Of a DNA stretch of 64,000 nucleotides, positions 18,644 to 27,117 are shown piece after piece. Position 1 is the stretch's first letter; the number at the start of each line of letters is the position of its first letter. The notes under the pieces were generated by a model that worked only from the letters and a program-made list of their open reading frames with translations, ran no database searches and was not told the origin of the DNA. A program made the position numbers and the translations under genes. The stretch is from Pseudooceanicola marinus (GTDB taxonomy: Bacteria; Pseudomonadota; Alphaproteobacteria; Rhodobacterales; Rhodobacteraceae), in the NCBI RefSeq assembly GCF_002786295.1, contig NZ_PGTC01000017.1, forward strand, positions 62,001 through 126,000, in the 5' to 3' direction.

Positions 18644-20500
18644 TCAGGCCTCCGCCGCCTCCAGTTTTTCCAGTGCGCTGATCCAGAGGGTTTCCGCCTT
18701 GTTCATGGCGTCGCGGACCTCGGCGTACTTCTTGTTCCAGACCTCCAGCTCGCCGGCCTTGCCGTCCTCGTAAAGCGCGGGGTCCGACAGCTTTTTCGAC
18801 AGCTTGTCGGCCATCTCCTCCAGCTTCTTCACCCGGTCCTCGCACTTGCGCGCCTCGGACCGCAGGGCCAGCACCTGATCGCGCGACGGGCGCTTCGGCT
18901 TGGGCTTCGCCGCCTCCTTCTTTTCTTTCTCCGCAGGTTTGTTGCCCTGCAGCAAAAGCTGGCGGTAGCTTTCCAGGTCGCCCTCGTAGGGTGCCACGCG
19001 GCCGTCCTTCACCAGCCACAGCCGGTCGGCCACCAGCGACAACAGGTGCATGTCGTGGCTGACCAGAATCACGGCGCCGGTGTAATCGGTCAGCGCCTCC
19101 ACCAGGGCTTCGCGGCTTTCGATATCCAGGTGGTTGGTCGGTTCGTCGAGGATCAGCATATGCGGCGCATCCAGCGTCGCCAGCAGCAGCGACAGCCGCG
19201 CCTTCTGTCCGCCGGACAACTTGCCGACCAGCGTTTCCGCCTGTTCCGCCCCCACGCCGAAGCCCGCCAGCCGCGCGCGCAGTTGCGCCGGCGCCTCGTT
19301 CGGACGCTCGCGCCGGACGTGGTCGATGGGGGTCTCGTCCAGGTGCAGCTCCTCGACCTGGTGCTGGGCGAAGAACCCGATCCGAAGCTTCGAGCTCTTG
19401 ACGATATCGCCGTCCATGGCCTCCAGCCGGCCCGACAGCAGCTTCGACAGGGTCGACTTGCCCTCGCCGTTACGGCCCAGCAGGGCGATCCGGTCGTCCT
19501 GGTCGATCCGCAGGTCCAGGTTCCGCAACACCGCCTTGCCGTCATAGCCGACCGAGACACCCTCGGTCTTCAGGATCGGCGGCGACAGCTCCTCGGGCTG
19601 GGGGAAGCTGAACCGACGCATCGCCGCTTCCTGCGGGCGGGTGATCGGCGTCATCTTCTCCAGCGCCTTGACGCGGGACTGGGCCTGCTTGGCCTTGGAG
19701 GCCTTGGCCTTGAACCGGTCGACGAAGCTCTGCAGGTGCGCGCGGCGCGCCTCCTGCTTGCTGGCCTCGGCCTCGGCCACAGCGATCTTGGCGGCGCGGG
19801 TCTTGGCGAAGGTGTCGTAGCCGCCGGTGTAAAGGGTCAGCTTCTTGTCTTCCAGGTGCAGGATATGGCCCACGGCGCGGTTCAGCAGGCCCCGGTCGTG
19901 GGAGATGACCAGTACCGTGTGCGGGTAGCTGGCCAGGTAGCTTTCCAGCCAGAGCGCGCCTTCGAGGTCGAGATAGTTGGTCGGTTCGTCCAGAAGCAGC
20001 ACGTCAGGCTGGGCGAAGAGCACGCCCGCCAGCGCCACGCGCATCCGCCAGCCGCCCGAGAAGGCGGAGCAGGGCATCTGCTGTTCCGTGTCGTTGAACC
20101 CCAGCCCCTTGAGGATGCTGGCCGCGCGGCCCTCGGCGGACCAGGCGTCGATGTCGGCCAGCCGGGTCTGAATGTCGGCGATGCGCGTGCTGTCCGTGGC
20201 GGTCTCCGCCTCTGCCATCAGCGCGGCGCGTTCCGTGTCGGAGGCCAGCACCGTGTCGATCAGGCTCACCTCGTTGCCCGGCACCTCCTGGGCGACACCG
20301 CCGATGCGGGCGCGGGCGGGCAGGGTGATCTCGCCCCCGTCCAGGGTCAGCTCGCCCCGGATCAGACGGAACAGCGTGGTCTTGCCGGTGCCGTTGCGGC
20401 CGACGATGCCCACCTTGTGGCCTTCGGGAATGGTGGCGGAGGCCTCTTCGAGGAGAGGACGGCCGGCGACGGAATAGGAAATGGAGGAGATACGCAGCAT
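18644..20500 (-). CDS. ABC-F family ATPase (Uup/YheS type)
   Basis: A 618-residue soluble tandem ABC protein. The N-terminal nucleotide-binding domain has Walker A GRNGTGKTT, signature FSGGWRMRVALA and Walker B VLLLDEPTNYLD. The linker includes the KAKQAQSRVKALEKM segment. The second domain has Walker A GRNGEGKST, signature LSGGQKARLSL and ILDEPTNHLDI. The C-terminal coiled-coil is rich in Lys and Glu. There is no membrane domain, so it is a translation factor type ABC-F that acts on ribosomes, not a transporter. The start at 20500 is the first Met that begins the ABC fold; the frame is open to 20719 but without family character. Confidence 0.92.
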   Translation of the reverse strand: MLRISSISYSVAGRPLLEEASATIPEGHKVGIVGRNGTGKTTLFRLIRGELTLDGGEITLPARARIGGVAQEVPGNEVSLIDTVLASDTERAALMAEAETATDSTRIADIQTRLADIDAWSAEGRAASILKGLGFNDTEQQMPCSAFSGGWRMRVALAGVLFAQPDVLLLDEPTNYLDLEGALWLESYLASYPHTVLVISHDRGLLNRAVGHILHLEDKKLTLYTGGYDTFAKTRAAKIAVAEAEASKQEARRAHLQSFVDRFKAKASKAKQAQSRVKALEKMTPITRPQEAAMRRFSFPQPEELSPPILKTEGVSVGYDGKAVLRNLDLRIDQDDRIALLGRNGEGKSTLSKLLSGRLEAMDGDIVKSSKLRIGFFAQHQVEELHLDETPIDHVRRERPNEAPAQLRARLAGFGVGAEQAETLVGKLSGGQKARLSLLLATLDAPHMLILDEPTNHLDIESREALVEALTDYTGAVILVSHDMHLLSLVADRLWLVKDGRVAPYEGDLESYRQLLLQGNKPAEKEKKEAAKPKPKRPSRDQVLALRSEARKCEDRVKKLEEMADKLSKKLSDPALYEDGKAGELEVWNKKYAEVRDAMNKAETLWISALEKLEAAEA

Positions 20501-20649
20501 GGACGCTCTGTGACACCCGGCGCGGGGGGCGTCAATCGGCTGCGCGCAGGGCAGCCGCGAAGAACCACGCTTTCGCGTCGGCGCCTGCCGTTTGGCCCGC
20601 CATGCGGCGCGGGCTGACAGGACAGGGGGCCCGTCGCCCGTTCCGGGCG

Positions 20650-20675
20650 ATGCCTCCGGCGGGAGTATTTTTGGC
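20650..20675 (-). repeat. Partial extragenic repeat (half copy)
   Basis: CCTCCGGCGGGAGTATTTTTGG is the reverse-oriented left half of the extragenic repeat. It lies about 75 nt from the complete copy 2 in the 420-nt gap between the ABC-F gene and ndk. Confidence 0.5.
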
Positions 20676-20750
20676 CTGCGTATGAGGTGGAAGAGGGCCT
20701 TGGCGCAAAGTAGACCCAAGGCGCGCGCCTTCCTTCTATACGTTGGCCAG

Positions 20751-20799
20751 AAATACTCCGGGGGAGGCTCCGCTTGCGGAGCCGGGGGCAGCGCCCCCC
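20751..20799 (+). repeat. GC-rich extragenic repeat, copy 2
   Basis: AAATACTCCGGGGGAG, then the hairpin GGCTCCGCTTGCGGAGCC, then GGGGGCAGCGCCCCC. The gap of about 420 nt between the divergent ABC-F and ndk genes holds this copy, a half copy and nothing else that I can recognise. Confidence 0.7.
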
Positions 20800-20921
20800 T
20801 GCCACGGCGGCCGCAGCGCCCACATACACGCTTTTCAAAGCGCCATCCTCATGCTACCCGGACCCGGATTTTACCGGCGGGGCGCAAGGGCGCCTTGCCC
20901 GACTGACAAGAGGACAGTGAC

Positions 20922-21344
20922 ATGGCCATCGAACGTACCCTTTCGATCATCAAGCCCGACGCCACCCGCCGCAACCTGACCGGCAAGATCAACGCCAAGT
21001 TCGAAGATGCCGGCCTGCGCATCATCGCGCAGAAGCGCATCCAGCTGACCGAAGCCCAGGCTGGCAAGTTCTACGAAGTGCACAAGGAACGCCCCTTCTA
21101 CGGTGAGCTGTGCGAGTTCATGGCCTCCGCGCCGGTCGTCGTGCAGGTTCTGGAAGGCGAGAACGCCATCGCCAAGAACCGCGAAGTGATGGGCGCCACC
21201 AACCCCGCCGACGCGGCCCCGGGCACCGTCCGCGCCGAGTTTGCCGAATCCGTCGGTGAGAACTCCGTGCACGGCTCCGACGCGCCGGAAACCGCGGCAG
21301 AGGAAATCGCCTTCTACTTCTCCGGTCTCGAACTGGTCGGCTGA
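20922..21344 (+). CDS. ndk: Nucleoside diphosphate kinase
   Basis: A 140-residue enzyme that transfers phosphate between nucleoside tri- and diphosphates. It begins [17 protein letters not shown] and contains [18 protein letters not shown], the [17 protein letters not shown] loop and the active-site histidine in [15 protein letters not shown]. The length is typical. A strong intrinsic terminator follows 29 nt after the stop. A ribosome-binding site AAGAGGACA precedes the ATG. Confidence 0.98.
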   Translation: MAIERTLSIIKPDATRRNLTGKINAKFEDAGLRIIAQKRIQLTEAQAGKFYEVHKERPFYGELCEFMASAPVVVQVLEGENAIAKNREVMGATNPADAAPGTVRAEFAESVGENSVHGSDAPETAAEEIAFYFSGLELVG

Positions 21345-21372
21345 ACCACGCGATCTGATCGCCAGACATGAG

Positions 21373-21406
21373 AAAGCCCCGGCGCCGCGATGCGCCGGGG
21401 CTTTTT
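21373..21406 (+). terminator. Rho-independent terminator of ndk
   Basis: A 13-bp perfect stem (AAAGCCCCGGCGC / GCGCCGGGGCTTT) with a 6-nt loop followed by a T-run. It can also serve the minus-strand DUF4112 gene because of the A-run on the left. Confidence 0.9.
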
Positions 21407-21429
21407 CGTCGCTGATGCCGGCTCGGTTC

Positions 21430-21810
21430 TCACACGCCTTCCAAGTGTCGGCGGATCAGGGCGACGTTGCGCAGGTTGCCCTTCCAGCCGACGTCGAAGA
21501 TGTCACCGAACAGTGGGATGGAGCCGACGATCCAGTCGATCCCGGCATTGCCCACCATTTGCGCCACCCGGTAGCGGGGAAGCCCCATGCGGTGCGCTTC
21601 CAGGATGATCCAGGCAGCCGGGGCGAGGGCCGCCGTATCCCCGATGCCGGGCAGCAGACCCACGATAGAATCCCAGCCGAAGCGGATGTTCGTCCCGGGC
21701 AGGCGGAAGGCGCGGTCCATCCGGTCCGCCAGCCGTTCCAGGCGCCGCAGCCTTGCCAGGGCCTCGGCCCGGCTCGGCCCCTCCATGATCTGTGCGGCGG
21801 TCGCTGTCAT
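21430..21810 (-). CDS. DUF4112 domain-containing protein
   Basis: A 126-residue protein. The DUF4112 signature is clear: LERLADRMDRAFRLPGTNIRFGWDSIVGLLPGIGDTAALAPAAWI followed by VAQMVGNAGIDWIVGSIPLFGDIFDVGWKGN. There are two moderately hydrophobic helical segments, so it is probably membrane-associated. Function unknown. The start is a single nucleotide away from the stop of the Pmp3-like gene, so the two are co-transcribed. Confidence 0.9.
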   Translation of the reverse strand: MTATAAQIMEGPSRAEALARLRRLERLADRMDRAFRLPGTNIRFGWDSIVGLLPGIGDTAALAPAAWIILEAHRMGLPRYRVAQMVGNAGIDWIVGSIPLFGDIFDVGWKGNLRNVALIRRHLEGV

Positions 21811-21811
21811 G

Positions 21812-22000
21812 TCAGTCGCGCAGGATGATGTAGAGCGCGTGGATGATGCCGGGGATCCAGCCCAGCAGGGTCAGGATGATGCTGAACCAGAAATGCTTGC
21901 CCAGGCCCACCTGGAAGAAGACGCCAAGCGGCGGCAGGATGAAGGCCAGGAGGACGCGGATGATATCGCCACCCACACTGTCAGTACGTTCCATACTCAT
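21812..22000 (-). CDS. YqaE/Pmp3 family small membrane protein
   Basis: A 62-residue protein with two membrane spans: DIIRVLLAFILPPLGVFFQVGL and FWFSIILTLLGWIPGIIHALYI. LPPLGVF and GWIPGIIHALY are the Pmp3/YqaE signature. In yeast and plants the family affects membrane potential and salt tolerance; in bacteria it is a stress-linked membrane protein of unknown mechanism. It forms a two-gene unit with the DUF4112 gene. Confidence 0.93.
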   Translation of the reverse strand: MSMERTDSVGGDIIRVLLAFILPPLGVFFQVGLGKHFWFSIILTLLGWIPGIIHALYIILRD

Positions 22001-22110
22001 GATCTCGGTCTCCCGAATTGCGGTGTCTCTTCGTTAGGGACACAACGCGAAACGCTGCCGGGAGTTCCATTCTGCACCGGACGCGGGCCCGTGCGTCCGC
22101 CTCCGGCCCC

Positions 22111-22458
22111 TCAGCGGTCAAGGCCGATCTCGCTCATGAACCGTCGCAGTCCGGCAGGCAGGGCCTGGGCACCCTCTCCCTCCGCTGGATCCTCCAGCCG
22201 GGCGCGCACCGCCTCGTACCGGGCGCGCAGGGCGTCCTTCTCGGCACCCCGCGCATCCTGCCAGGGGCGCCCCTGCAGCCCCATAACCAGCGATAGATAT
22301 GCGGCGAAATGCGCCGTCATTCCGGCGCGCAGGGCCGCCAGGTAGGCCGCATCGGCCCCCGCCTCGCGCAGCGCCTCGGCCGAGGTGATCCCGGCCCGTC
22401 CGAAGGCGGTTTCCATGGCCGGGCCAAGGTTGCGGATGCTGCGAATGGGCGTGCTCAT
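22111..22458 (-). CDS. TfoX/Sxy C-terminal domain protein
   Basis: A 115-residue protein. The N-terminal half (IRSIRNLGPAMETAFGRAGITSAEALREAGADAAY) is the helix-hairpin-helix-like TfoX C-terminal domain found alone in many alphaproteobacteria. The TfoX N-terminal domain is absent. The C-terminal half ends AGLRRFMSEIGLD. A link to competence cannot be assumed for this short form. It lies 31 nt after tusA on the same strand. Confidence 0.82.
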   Translation of the reverse strand: MSTPIRSIRNLGPAMETAFGRAGITSAEALREAGADAAYLAALRAGMTAHFAAYLSLVMGLQGRPWQDARGAEKDALRARYEAVRARLEDPAEGEGAQALPAGLRRFMSEIGLDR

Positions 22459-22489
22459 GAGGCGTTTCTGCGCGCCTGGGGGGACGTGG

Positions 22490-22726
22490 TCAAGCTCTCA
22501 CTCCCCGCCGGATCTCGAAGAGATGGCCGTCGGACTCCTCGCGCGCGATCAGCAGGTCATGGCCTGCCTCGCGACAGAAGTGCGGCATGTCGATCTGCGC
22601 CATGGGATCATCGGCCCGAAGCCGCAGGACCGTCCCGGGCGCCATGGCCCGCAGCGCCTTCTGTGCCCTGAGGACAGGCAGGGGGCAGCGCAGCCCCCGG
22701 GCATCTATCTCGACGATCTCGCTCAT
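22490..22726 (-). CDS. TusA family sulfurtransferase
   Basis: A 78-residue single-domain protein. The active-site motif is DARGLRCPLPVLRAQKALR (the Cys of CPLP), followed by DDPMAQIDMPHFCREAGHDLL. TusA proteins relay persulfide sulfur, for example to tRNA thiolation or molybdenum cofactor pathways. Which role applies here cannot be judged because no tus or dsr genes are adjacent. It is divergent from ccdA. Confidence 0.93.
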   Translation of the reverse strand: MSEIVEIDARGLRCPLPVLRAQKALRAMAPGTVLRLRADDPMAQIDMPHFCREAGHDLLIAREESDGHLFEIRRGVRA

Positions 22727-22866
22727 CCCGCCTGCCTAGGCCGCCCCGATCCTCCTGTCCAGATACCGACCGCAGGCGAAGGGCGCAGACTGCCCTTGCC
22801 GCCTCCACACGCCCCTGTGACAGGATGGCAGGTGACGGCCCCCGCCGAAGACGCTAGGCAGGTCGC

Positions 22867-23616
22867 ATGTTCGGAATCGAGATCATGGACGCCGCGCTTC
22901 TGCCGGCGATGCTGGTGGCAGCGGTGGCAGGGATCATTTCCTTCCTCAGCCCCTGCGTGCTGCCTATCGTGCCGCCCTACCTGGCCTATATGTCGGGGGT
23001 GTCCCTGACCGAGCTGGGCCAGCGTGGGTCCCGGGCGCGGGCGTTTCTGCCGGCGCTGTTCTTCGTGCTGGGCCTGTCGACCGTCTTTCTGTTCCTCGGT
23101 TTCGCGGCCTCGGCCATCGGCACTGTCTTCCTGCGCTACCAGGAATGGTTCAACGTGGTGGCCGGCATCGTGGTGATGATCTTCGGGGCGCATTTCGTCG
23201 GCGTCTATCGCATCGGCTTTCTCGACCGCGAGGCGCGGCTGGACGCGGGCGACCAGGGCGGATCGGCCTTTGGCGCCTATGTGCTGGGCCTCGCCTTCGC
23301 CTTCGGCTGGACGCCCTGCATCGGACCGCAACTGGGCGCGATTCTCAGCCTGGCGGCGCAGGAGGCCTCGCTGGCGAGGGGCACGGCGCTTCTGGCGGTC
23401 TACGCGGCGGGCCTCGGCATTCCCTTCCTGCTGGTAGCGGCTTTCCTGCCGCGGCTGACCGGCCTCATGGGCTGGATGAAACGCCACATGGAACAGATCG
23501 AGCGGGTCATGGGCCTGCTGCTGTGGACCATCGGGCTGATGATGCTGACAGGCGGCTTCTCCCGCTTCTCCTACTGGCTGCTGGAGACCTTTCCTGCCCT
23601 CGCGCTGCTCGGTTAA
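22867..23616 (+). CDS. ccdA: Cytochrome c biogenesis protein CcdA
   Basis: A 249-residue membrane protein with six hydrophobic segments. The two redox cysteines are in the pseudo-repeated motifs FLSPCVLPIVPPYLAYMSG and FGWTPCIGPQLGAIL. CcdA moves reducing equivalents from cytoplasmic thioredoxin to periplasmic thiol proteins for cytochrome c maturation. This fits the several c-type cytochrome users of this organism, including the dihaem protein at 5.4 kb. It is divergent from tusA, with about 140 nt between. Confidence 0.93.
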   Translation: MFGIEIMDAALLPAMLVAAVAGIISFLSPCVLPIVPPYLAYMSGVSLTELGQRGSRARAFLPALFFVLGLSTVFLFLGFAASAIGTVFLRYQEWFNVVAGIVVMIFGAHFVGVYRIGFLDREARLDAGDQGGSAFGAYVLGLAFAFGWTPCIGPQLGAILSLAAQEASLARGTALLAVYAAGLGIPFLLVAAFLPRLTGLMGWMKRHMEQIERVMGLLLWTIGLMMLTGGFSRFSYWLLETFPALALLG

Positions 23617-23667
23617 CGCCTTACACCGGCCCGATTCCTTCGCTATCGTGGCGCCCGGAGAGGCGAC

Positions 23668-24936
23668 ATGAGCAGCAACACCGAAACCGTGCCCACGACC
23701 TGCGCCGCGCCCCCGGGCCAGGTGCGCCGGCGTCATGTCTTCTACATACCCGGCTACGACCCGATCCATCCGCGCCGCTACCGCGAGCTCTACCGCAAGG
23801 AAGGCGCCGACCAGGCGCGCATCTCGGGCTACGAGATCGACCTGCGCGCCCGCACCGCCGGCGACGGCCCCTATGGATGGGAGGTGACGGGCAGGATCGA
23901 GAACGCCGAGGTCGAGGCACGGATCGACGTGCTGATCTGGTCCGACATCGTGCGCAACTCCATGGGCCACGGGATCGCCGCCACCTACCTGCAGCTTCTG
24001 CGCACGGCCTGGGCCTATATCTCCACCGGAGCGCTGTTCCGGCTGATGCGGCTACGCAAGGGGCCGGTGATCGCGGCGCTTTATCCGGTGGGGTTCCTGC
24101 TGTTGCAACTGGCGCTGGCCCTGGGCCTCGGCTGGGGCCTGAGTGTGCTGGTCAGCGAAGCCGCGCGGGCGCTCGGGGCAGGGGGCGTGGCGCCGGTTTC
24201 GGGGATCGTCGCGGGGCTGGCGCTGGCCGCCGCGATCCTGCGCTGGTTCAAGCGCAAGGATGGCAAGTTCTTCGCCTATTACCTGATGCATGATTACGCC
24301 TTCTCGGCCCGCTACCGCGGCGCCAACCCGCCCGCGCTGGAGGTCCGCATGGAGGCCTTTCGCGCCCAGATCGCCGCGGCCCTTCAGGGCGAGGTCGACG
24401 AGGTGCTGGTGGTCGGCCACAGTTCCGGCGCCCATTTGGCGGTGTCGATCCTGGCGGACCTGATCCGCGCGGGCGAGCGGCCCGATAATGGCCCGACGCT
24501 GTCCTTCCTGTCCCTGGGGCAGGTCGTGCCCATGGTCAGCTTCCTGCCGCGCGCGGGACGCCTGCGCGCCGACCTGGCCTTCCTCTCGGCCCGCGACGAT
24601 CTGTTCTGGCTCGACGTGACTGCGCCGGGCGACGGCTGCGCCTTCGCGCTCTGTGATCCGGTGGCCGTGACCGGTGTCGCGCCGCCGGACCAGAGCGGGC
24701 CTCTGGTGATCTCCGCCGCCTTCACCCAGACCCTGAGCCCCGAACGCTGGCAGCAGCTGAAACGGCGTTTCTTCCGGCTGCATTTCCAGTACCTCTGCGC
24801 CTTCGACAGGCCCGGCGACTACGACTACTTCCGCATCACTGCCGGCCCCCGAACGCTGGCCGGCCGCTTCGCCGGGCGCGCGCCCTCGAAAAGCCGGATC
24901 ACCCGGGCGGTGAACCGCTTCCGGTGCCTGTCATGA
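23668..24936 (+). CDS. Membrane-spanning alpha/beta hydrolase of unknown substrate
   Basis: A 422-residue protein. It starts with an alpha/beta hydrolase-like strand and oxyanion text (RHVFYIPGYDP), has two hydrophobic segments near the middle (VIAALYPVGFLLLQLALALGLGW and GIVAGLALAAAILRW), then a nucleophile elbow VVGHSSGAH, where the Ser of GHSSG is the expected catalytic residue. A C-terminal DRPGDYDYF follows. I do not recognise a characterised homologue; a lipase or esterase role is an inference. Its stop overlaps the start of the P450 gene (ATGA), so the two proteins are made together and may act on the same compound. Confidence 0.7.
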   Translation: MSSNTETVPTTCAAPPGQVRRRHVFYIPGYDPIHPRRYRELYRKEGADQARISGYEIDLRARTAGDGPYGWEVTGRIENAEVEARIDVLIWSDIVRNSMGHGIAATYLQLLRTAWAYISTGALFRLMRLRKGPVIAALYPVGFLLLQLALALGLGWGLSVLVSEAARALGAGGVAPVSGIVAGLALAAAILRWFKRKDGKFFAYYLMHDYAFSARYRGANPPALEVRMEAFRAQIAAALQGEVDEVLVVGHSSGAHLAVSILADLIRAGERPDNGPTLSFLSLGQVVPMVSFLPRAGRLRADLAFLSARDDLFWLDVTAPGDGCAFALCDPVAVTGVAPPDQSGPLVISAAFTQTLSPERWQQLKRRFFRLHFQYLCAFDRPGDYDYFRITAGPRTLAGRFAGRAPSKSRITRAVNRFRCLS

Positions 24937-26282
24937 GACCGCCGAAGCCCCCGTCGCGCCCTCATCGCGTCTCGCTCTGGCGTTATGCGAAGCTCTTTCG
25001 CGCCGACATTCTCTCGGCACAGCCCGCGCGCCTTTATCGCGCCTGGATGGCCGAGTTCCGCACGCCCTTCTTCCGCTCCTTCCTGGCGAACCAGCCGGAG
25101 CTGGTGAAGACGGTGCTGAAGGATCGCCCCCGCGATTTTCCCAAGTCGAACCGCGTGGGCGAGGGGCTGCGCCCGGTGCTGGGCAACTCGGTCTTCCTGA
25201 CCAATGGCGCCACCTGGGAACGTCAGCGGCGGATCATCGACCCAGCCTTTGAAGGCGGGCGGCTGCGTGACACTTTTCCGGCGATGCAGGCCGCCGCCCT
25301 GGCCTGTGCGGACCGTCTGGCGGCGCAGGCGGGGCAAGAGGTGGAGATAGAGGAGGAGGCCAGCCACGCCGCCGCCGACGTAATCTTCCGCACGCTCTTT
25401 TCGATCCCCATCGAGCATGAGGTCGCCGCCCGCGTTTTCCGCCGCTTCCGTGACTACCAGCGGGCCCAGCCGATCCTGAACTTGGCGGCCTTCGTACCTC
25501 TGCCGCGCTGGATGCCGCGGTTTATCCCGCGCGAGGCGAAACGCGCAGGTGCCGAGATCCGCACCCTGATCCGCGGGTTGTGCGAGACGCGTCTGGAGGA
25601 GATCGCCGCGGGCACCGCCCCAGACGATCTGGCCACCAAGATCATGACCACGTCCGATCCGGAGACGGGGGAGACCTTCACCACCGAGGAGATGGTGGAC
25701 CAGGTGGCGATCTTCTTCCTGGCGGGGCACGAGACCTCGGCCTCGGCCCTCGGCTGGACGCTCTACCTCCTGGCGCTGTTCCCCGAATGGCAGGATCGGG
25801 TGGCGGAGGAGGTCGCACAGGCGGGGGGGCTGGAGTTCCCCGATATCGCAAAGCTGCGCCTGACCCGAGACGTCTTCCGCGAGGGGCTGCGCCTCTACCC
25901 GCCGGTGCCGATGATGGTGCGGGAGGCGGCCTGTCCCGAGCACTTTCGCGACCGCGACGTGCCGAAGGGCAGCCAGATCGTCCTCAGCCCCTGGCACCTG
26001 CACCGCCACGAACGCCTGTGGGAAAAACCGGATGATTTCGACCCGGCCCGCTGGCAGACGGAGAATGGACGCAGCTGCCTGCGCGAGGCCTTCATTCCCT
26101 TCAGCGCGGGCGCCCGGGTCTGCACGGGAGCGGGTTTCGCCATGCTGGAGGGGCCGCTGCTGATGGCCGAGATCCTACGTCGGGTCCGTGTCGCGCCCGC
26201 TGCCGGGCGCCCGCCAGAGCCGGTGGCGCATCTGACGGTGCGCAGCCGCACGGGCATCTGGTTGCAGCTGGAGCACAGGTAA
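24933..26282 (+). CDS. Cytochrome P450
   Basis: A 449-residue soluble P450. The oxygen-binding I-helix is FFLAGHETSASALGW, the ExxR motif is in REGLRLYPPVP, and the haem-cysteine loop is PFSAGARVCTGAGFAMLE (Cys ligand). The long N-terminus (FRSFLANQPELVKTVLKD, FLTNGATWERQRRIIDPAF) resembles the CYP102/CYP4-like fatty-acid hydroxylase branch more than camphor P450s. The redox partners are not encoded nearby. The ATG at 24933 overlaps the hydrolase stop; a GTG at 24924 is in frame but less likely. Confidence 0.93.
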   Translation: MRPPKPPSRPHRVSLWRYAKLFRADILSAQPARLYRAWMAEFRTPFFRSFLANQPELVKTVLKDRPRDFPKSNRVGEGLRPVLGNSVFLTNGATWERQRRIIDPAFEGGRLRDTFPAMQAAALACADRLAAQAGQEVEIEEEASHAAADVIFRTLFSIPIEHEVAARVFRRFRDYQRAQPILNLAAFVPLPRWMPRFIPREAKRAGAEIRTLIRGLCETRLEEIAAGTAPDDLATKIMTTSDPETGETFTTEEMVDQVAIFFLAGHETSASALGWTLYLLALFPEWQDRVAEEVAQAGGLEFPDIAKLRLTRDVFREGLRLYPPVPMMVREAACPEHFRDRDVPKGSQIVLSPWHLHRHERLWEKPDDFDPARWQTENGRSCLREAFIPFSAGARVCTGAGFAMLEGPLLMAEILRRVRVAPAAGRPPEPVAHLTVRSRTGIWLQLEHR

Positions 26283-26283
26283 G

Positions 26284-26333
26284 GGGGCTGCCGCCCCCGC
26301 CCGCCTGCGGCGGACTCCCCCGCGAGTATTTTC
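26284..26333 (-). repeat. GC-rich extragenic repeat, copy 3 (reverse orientation)
   Basis: The reverse complement reads GAAAATACTCGCGGGGGAG, then a short GC hairpin, then GGGGGCGGCAGCCCCC. It starts 2 nt after the P450 stop, the same operon-end position as the other copies. Confidence 0.65.
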
Positions 26334-26466
26334 GCCGAAGTGAAGCCAAGGTGGTCGGCCCTTTCATGGCCCCGGACCCCCGATGAGAGGCCGTTGCAAT
26401 ACTCCAACGTCGAACACCTTCTGGGCGCAGGGCGGGCGTCCTTCTCCCCTGTCTTCACTTCGTCCG

Positions 26467-26510
26467 AAATACTCCGGGGGGAGCCGCAGGCGGGGGGGCA
26501 GCGCCCCCTT
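26467..26510 (+). repeat. GC-rich extragenic repeat, copy 4
   Basis: AAATACTCCGGGGGGAG, a short spacer with CCGCAGGCGG, then GGGGGCAGCGCCCCC. It is preceded by CTTCACTTCGTCCG, which is shared with copy 5 and, in reverse, with copy 3. Confidence 0.65.
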
Positions 26511-26514
26511 CGCC

Positions 26515-27010
26515 CTCAGCCTTTCATGCGCTGCGCCTGCGCGTTCAATTCGGTCTGCGCAATGGCCGTCGCGCGGCGCATCGGCCCAGGATCTCGATCT
26601 CCACCTCTATACCCGTCACAACCCTGTCTCGGCGGGCGGACGGTCGGACGAATACTCGCGCAGCCAGGAGCCGAACAGGCGGTCGAGGCGCGGCGACATC
26701 ATCGCCCGCCTCCCGAAAGGCCCCCTTCCTCCTGGCGCAGGTCGCTTTCGCTGGCGGCGATCGACAACATGGGGTGTTCGCTGTCACGCCCATAAATCTC
26801 CGGGACGTCGTCGGTGACGATGCAGTGGCGTTCCATCGGAATCAGCGGCACGTAGACGCCCGCCATGGCCGCCACTTCCCGCGCCCAGAGGCCGCCGGCG
26901 TTGACTACGTGGTCCGCATGCACCGTGCCCTTGCCTGTCACCACGCCTCAGGTGCCATCAGGGCGTGGTTTGGCGAAGACCGACGCCGGGCGTCGCGGAC
27001 GGCCAAGGGC
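26515..27010 (-). pseudogene. Decayed FAD-dependent oxidoreductase (sarcosine/dimethylglycine dehydrogenase type) remnant
   Basis: The minus strand at 26699-26944 encodes HADHVVNAGGLWAREVAAMAGV and ERHCIVTDDVPEIYG, which match the FAD-binding middle part of DAO-type sarcosine/dimethylglycine dehydrogenases. The open stretch is only about 80 codons, has no start or family N-terminus upstream and breaks after DLRQEEGG, so it is a fragment of a protein that is normally over 800 residues. Further minus-strand scraps lie in other frames towards 26515 (for example DRLFGSWLREYSSD and AQTELNAQAQRMKG). Whether these scraps come from the same gene is uncertain. Confidence 0.6.
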
Positions 27011-27117
27011 AGGGCGGTGTCTGGCGGAAACTCCAGAGGGATCGAGGTGACCCGACGGACAATTGCGCAATGCCCCGTGAACGTAGAGAGTGACGGCGGG
27101 AGATGGGGGGAAGGTTC

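Noticed and set aside
18290-20617. 775-codon plus-strand ORF over the ABC-F gene
   Set aside because: Antisense shadow rich in Gln, Leu, His and Arg, without domains; the ABC-F gene on the minus strand is clear.
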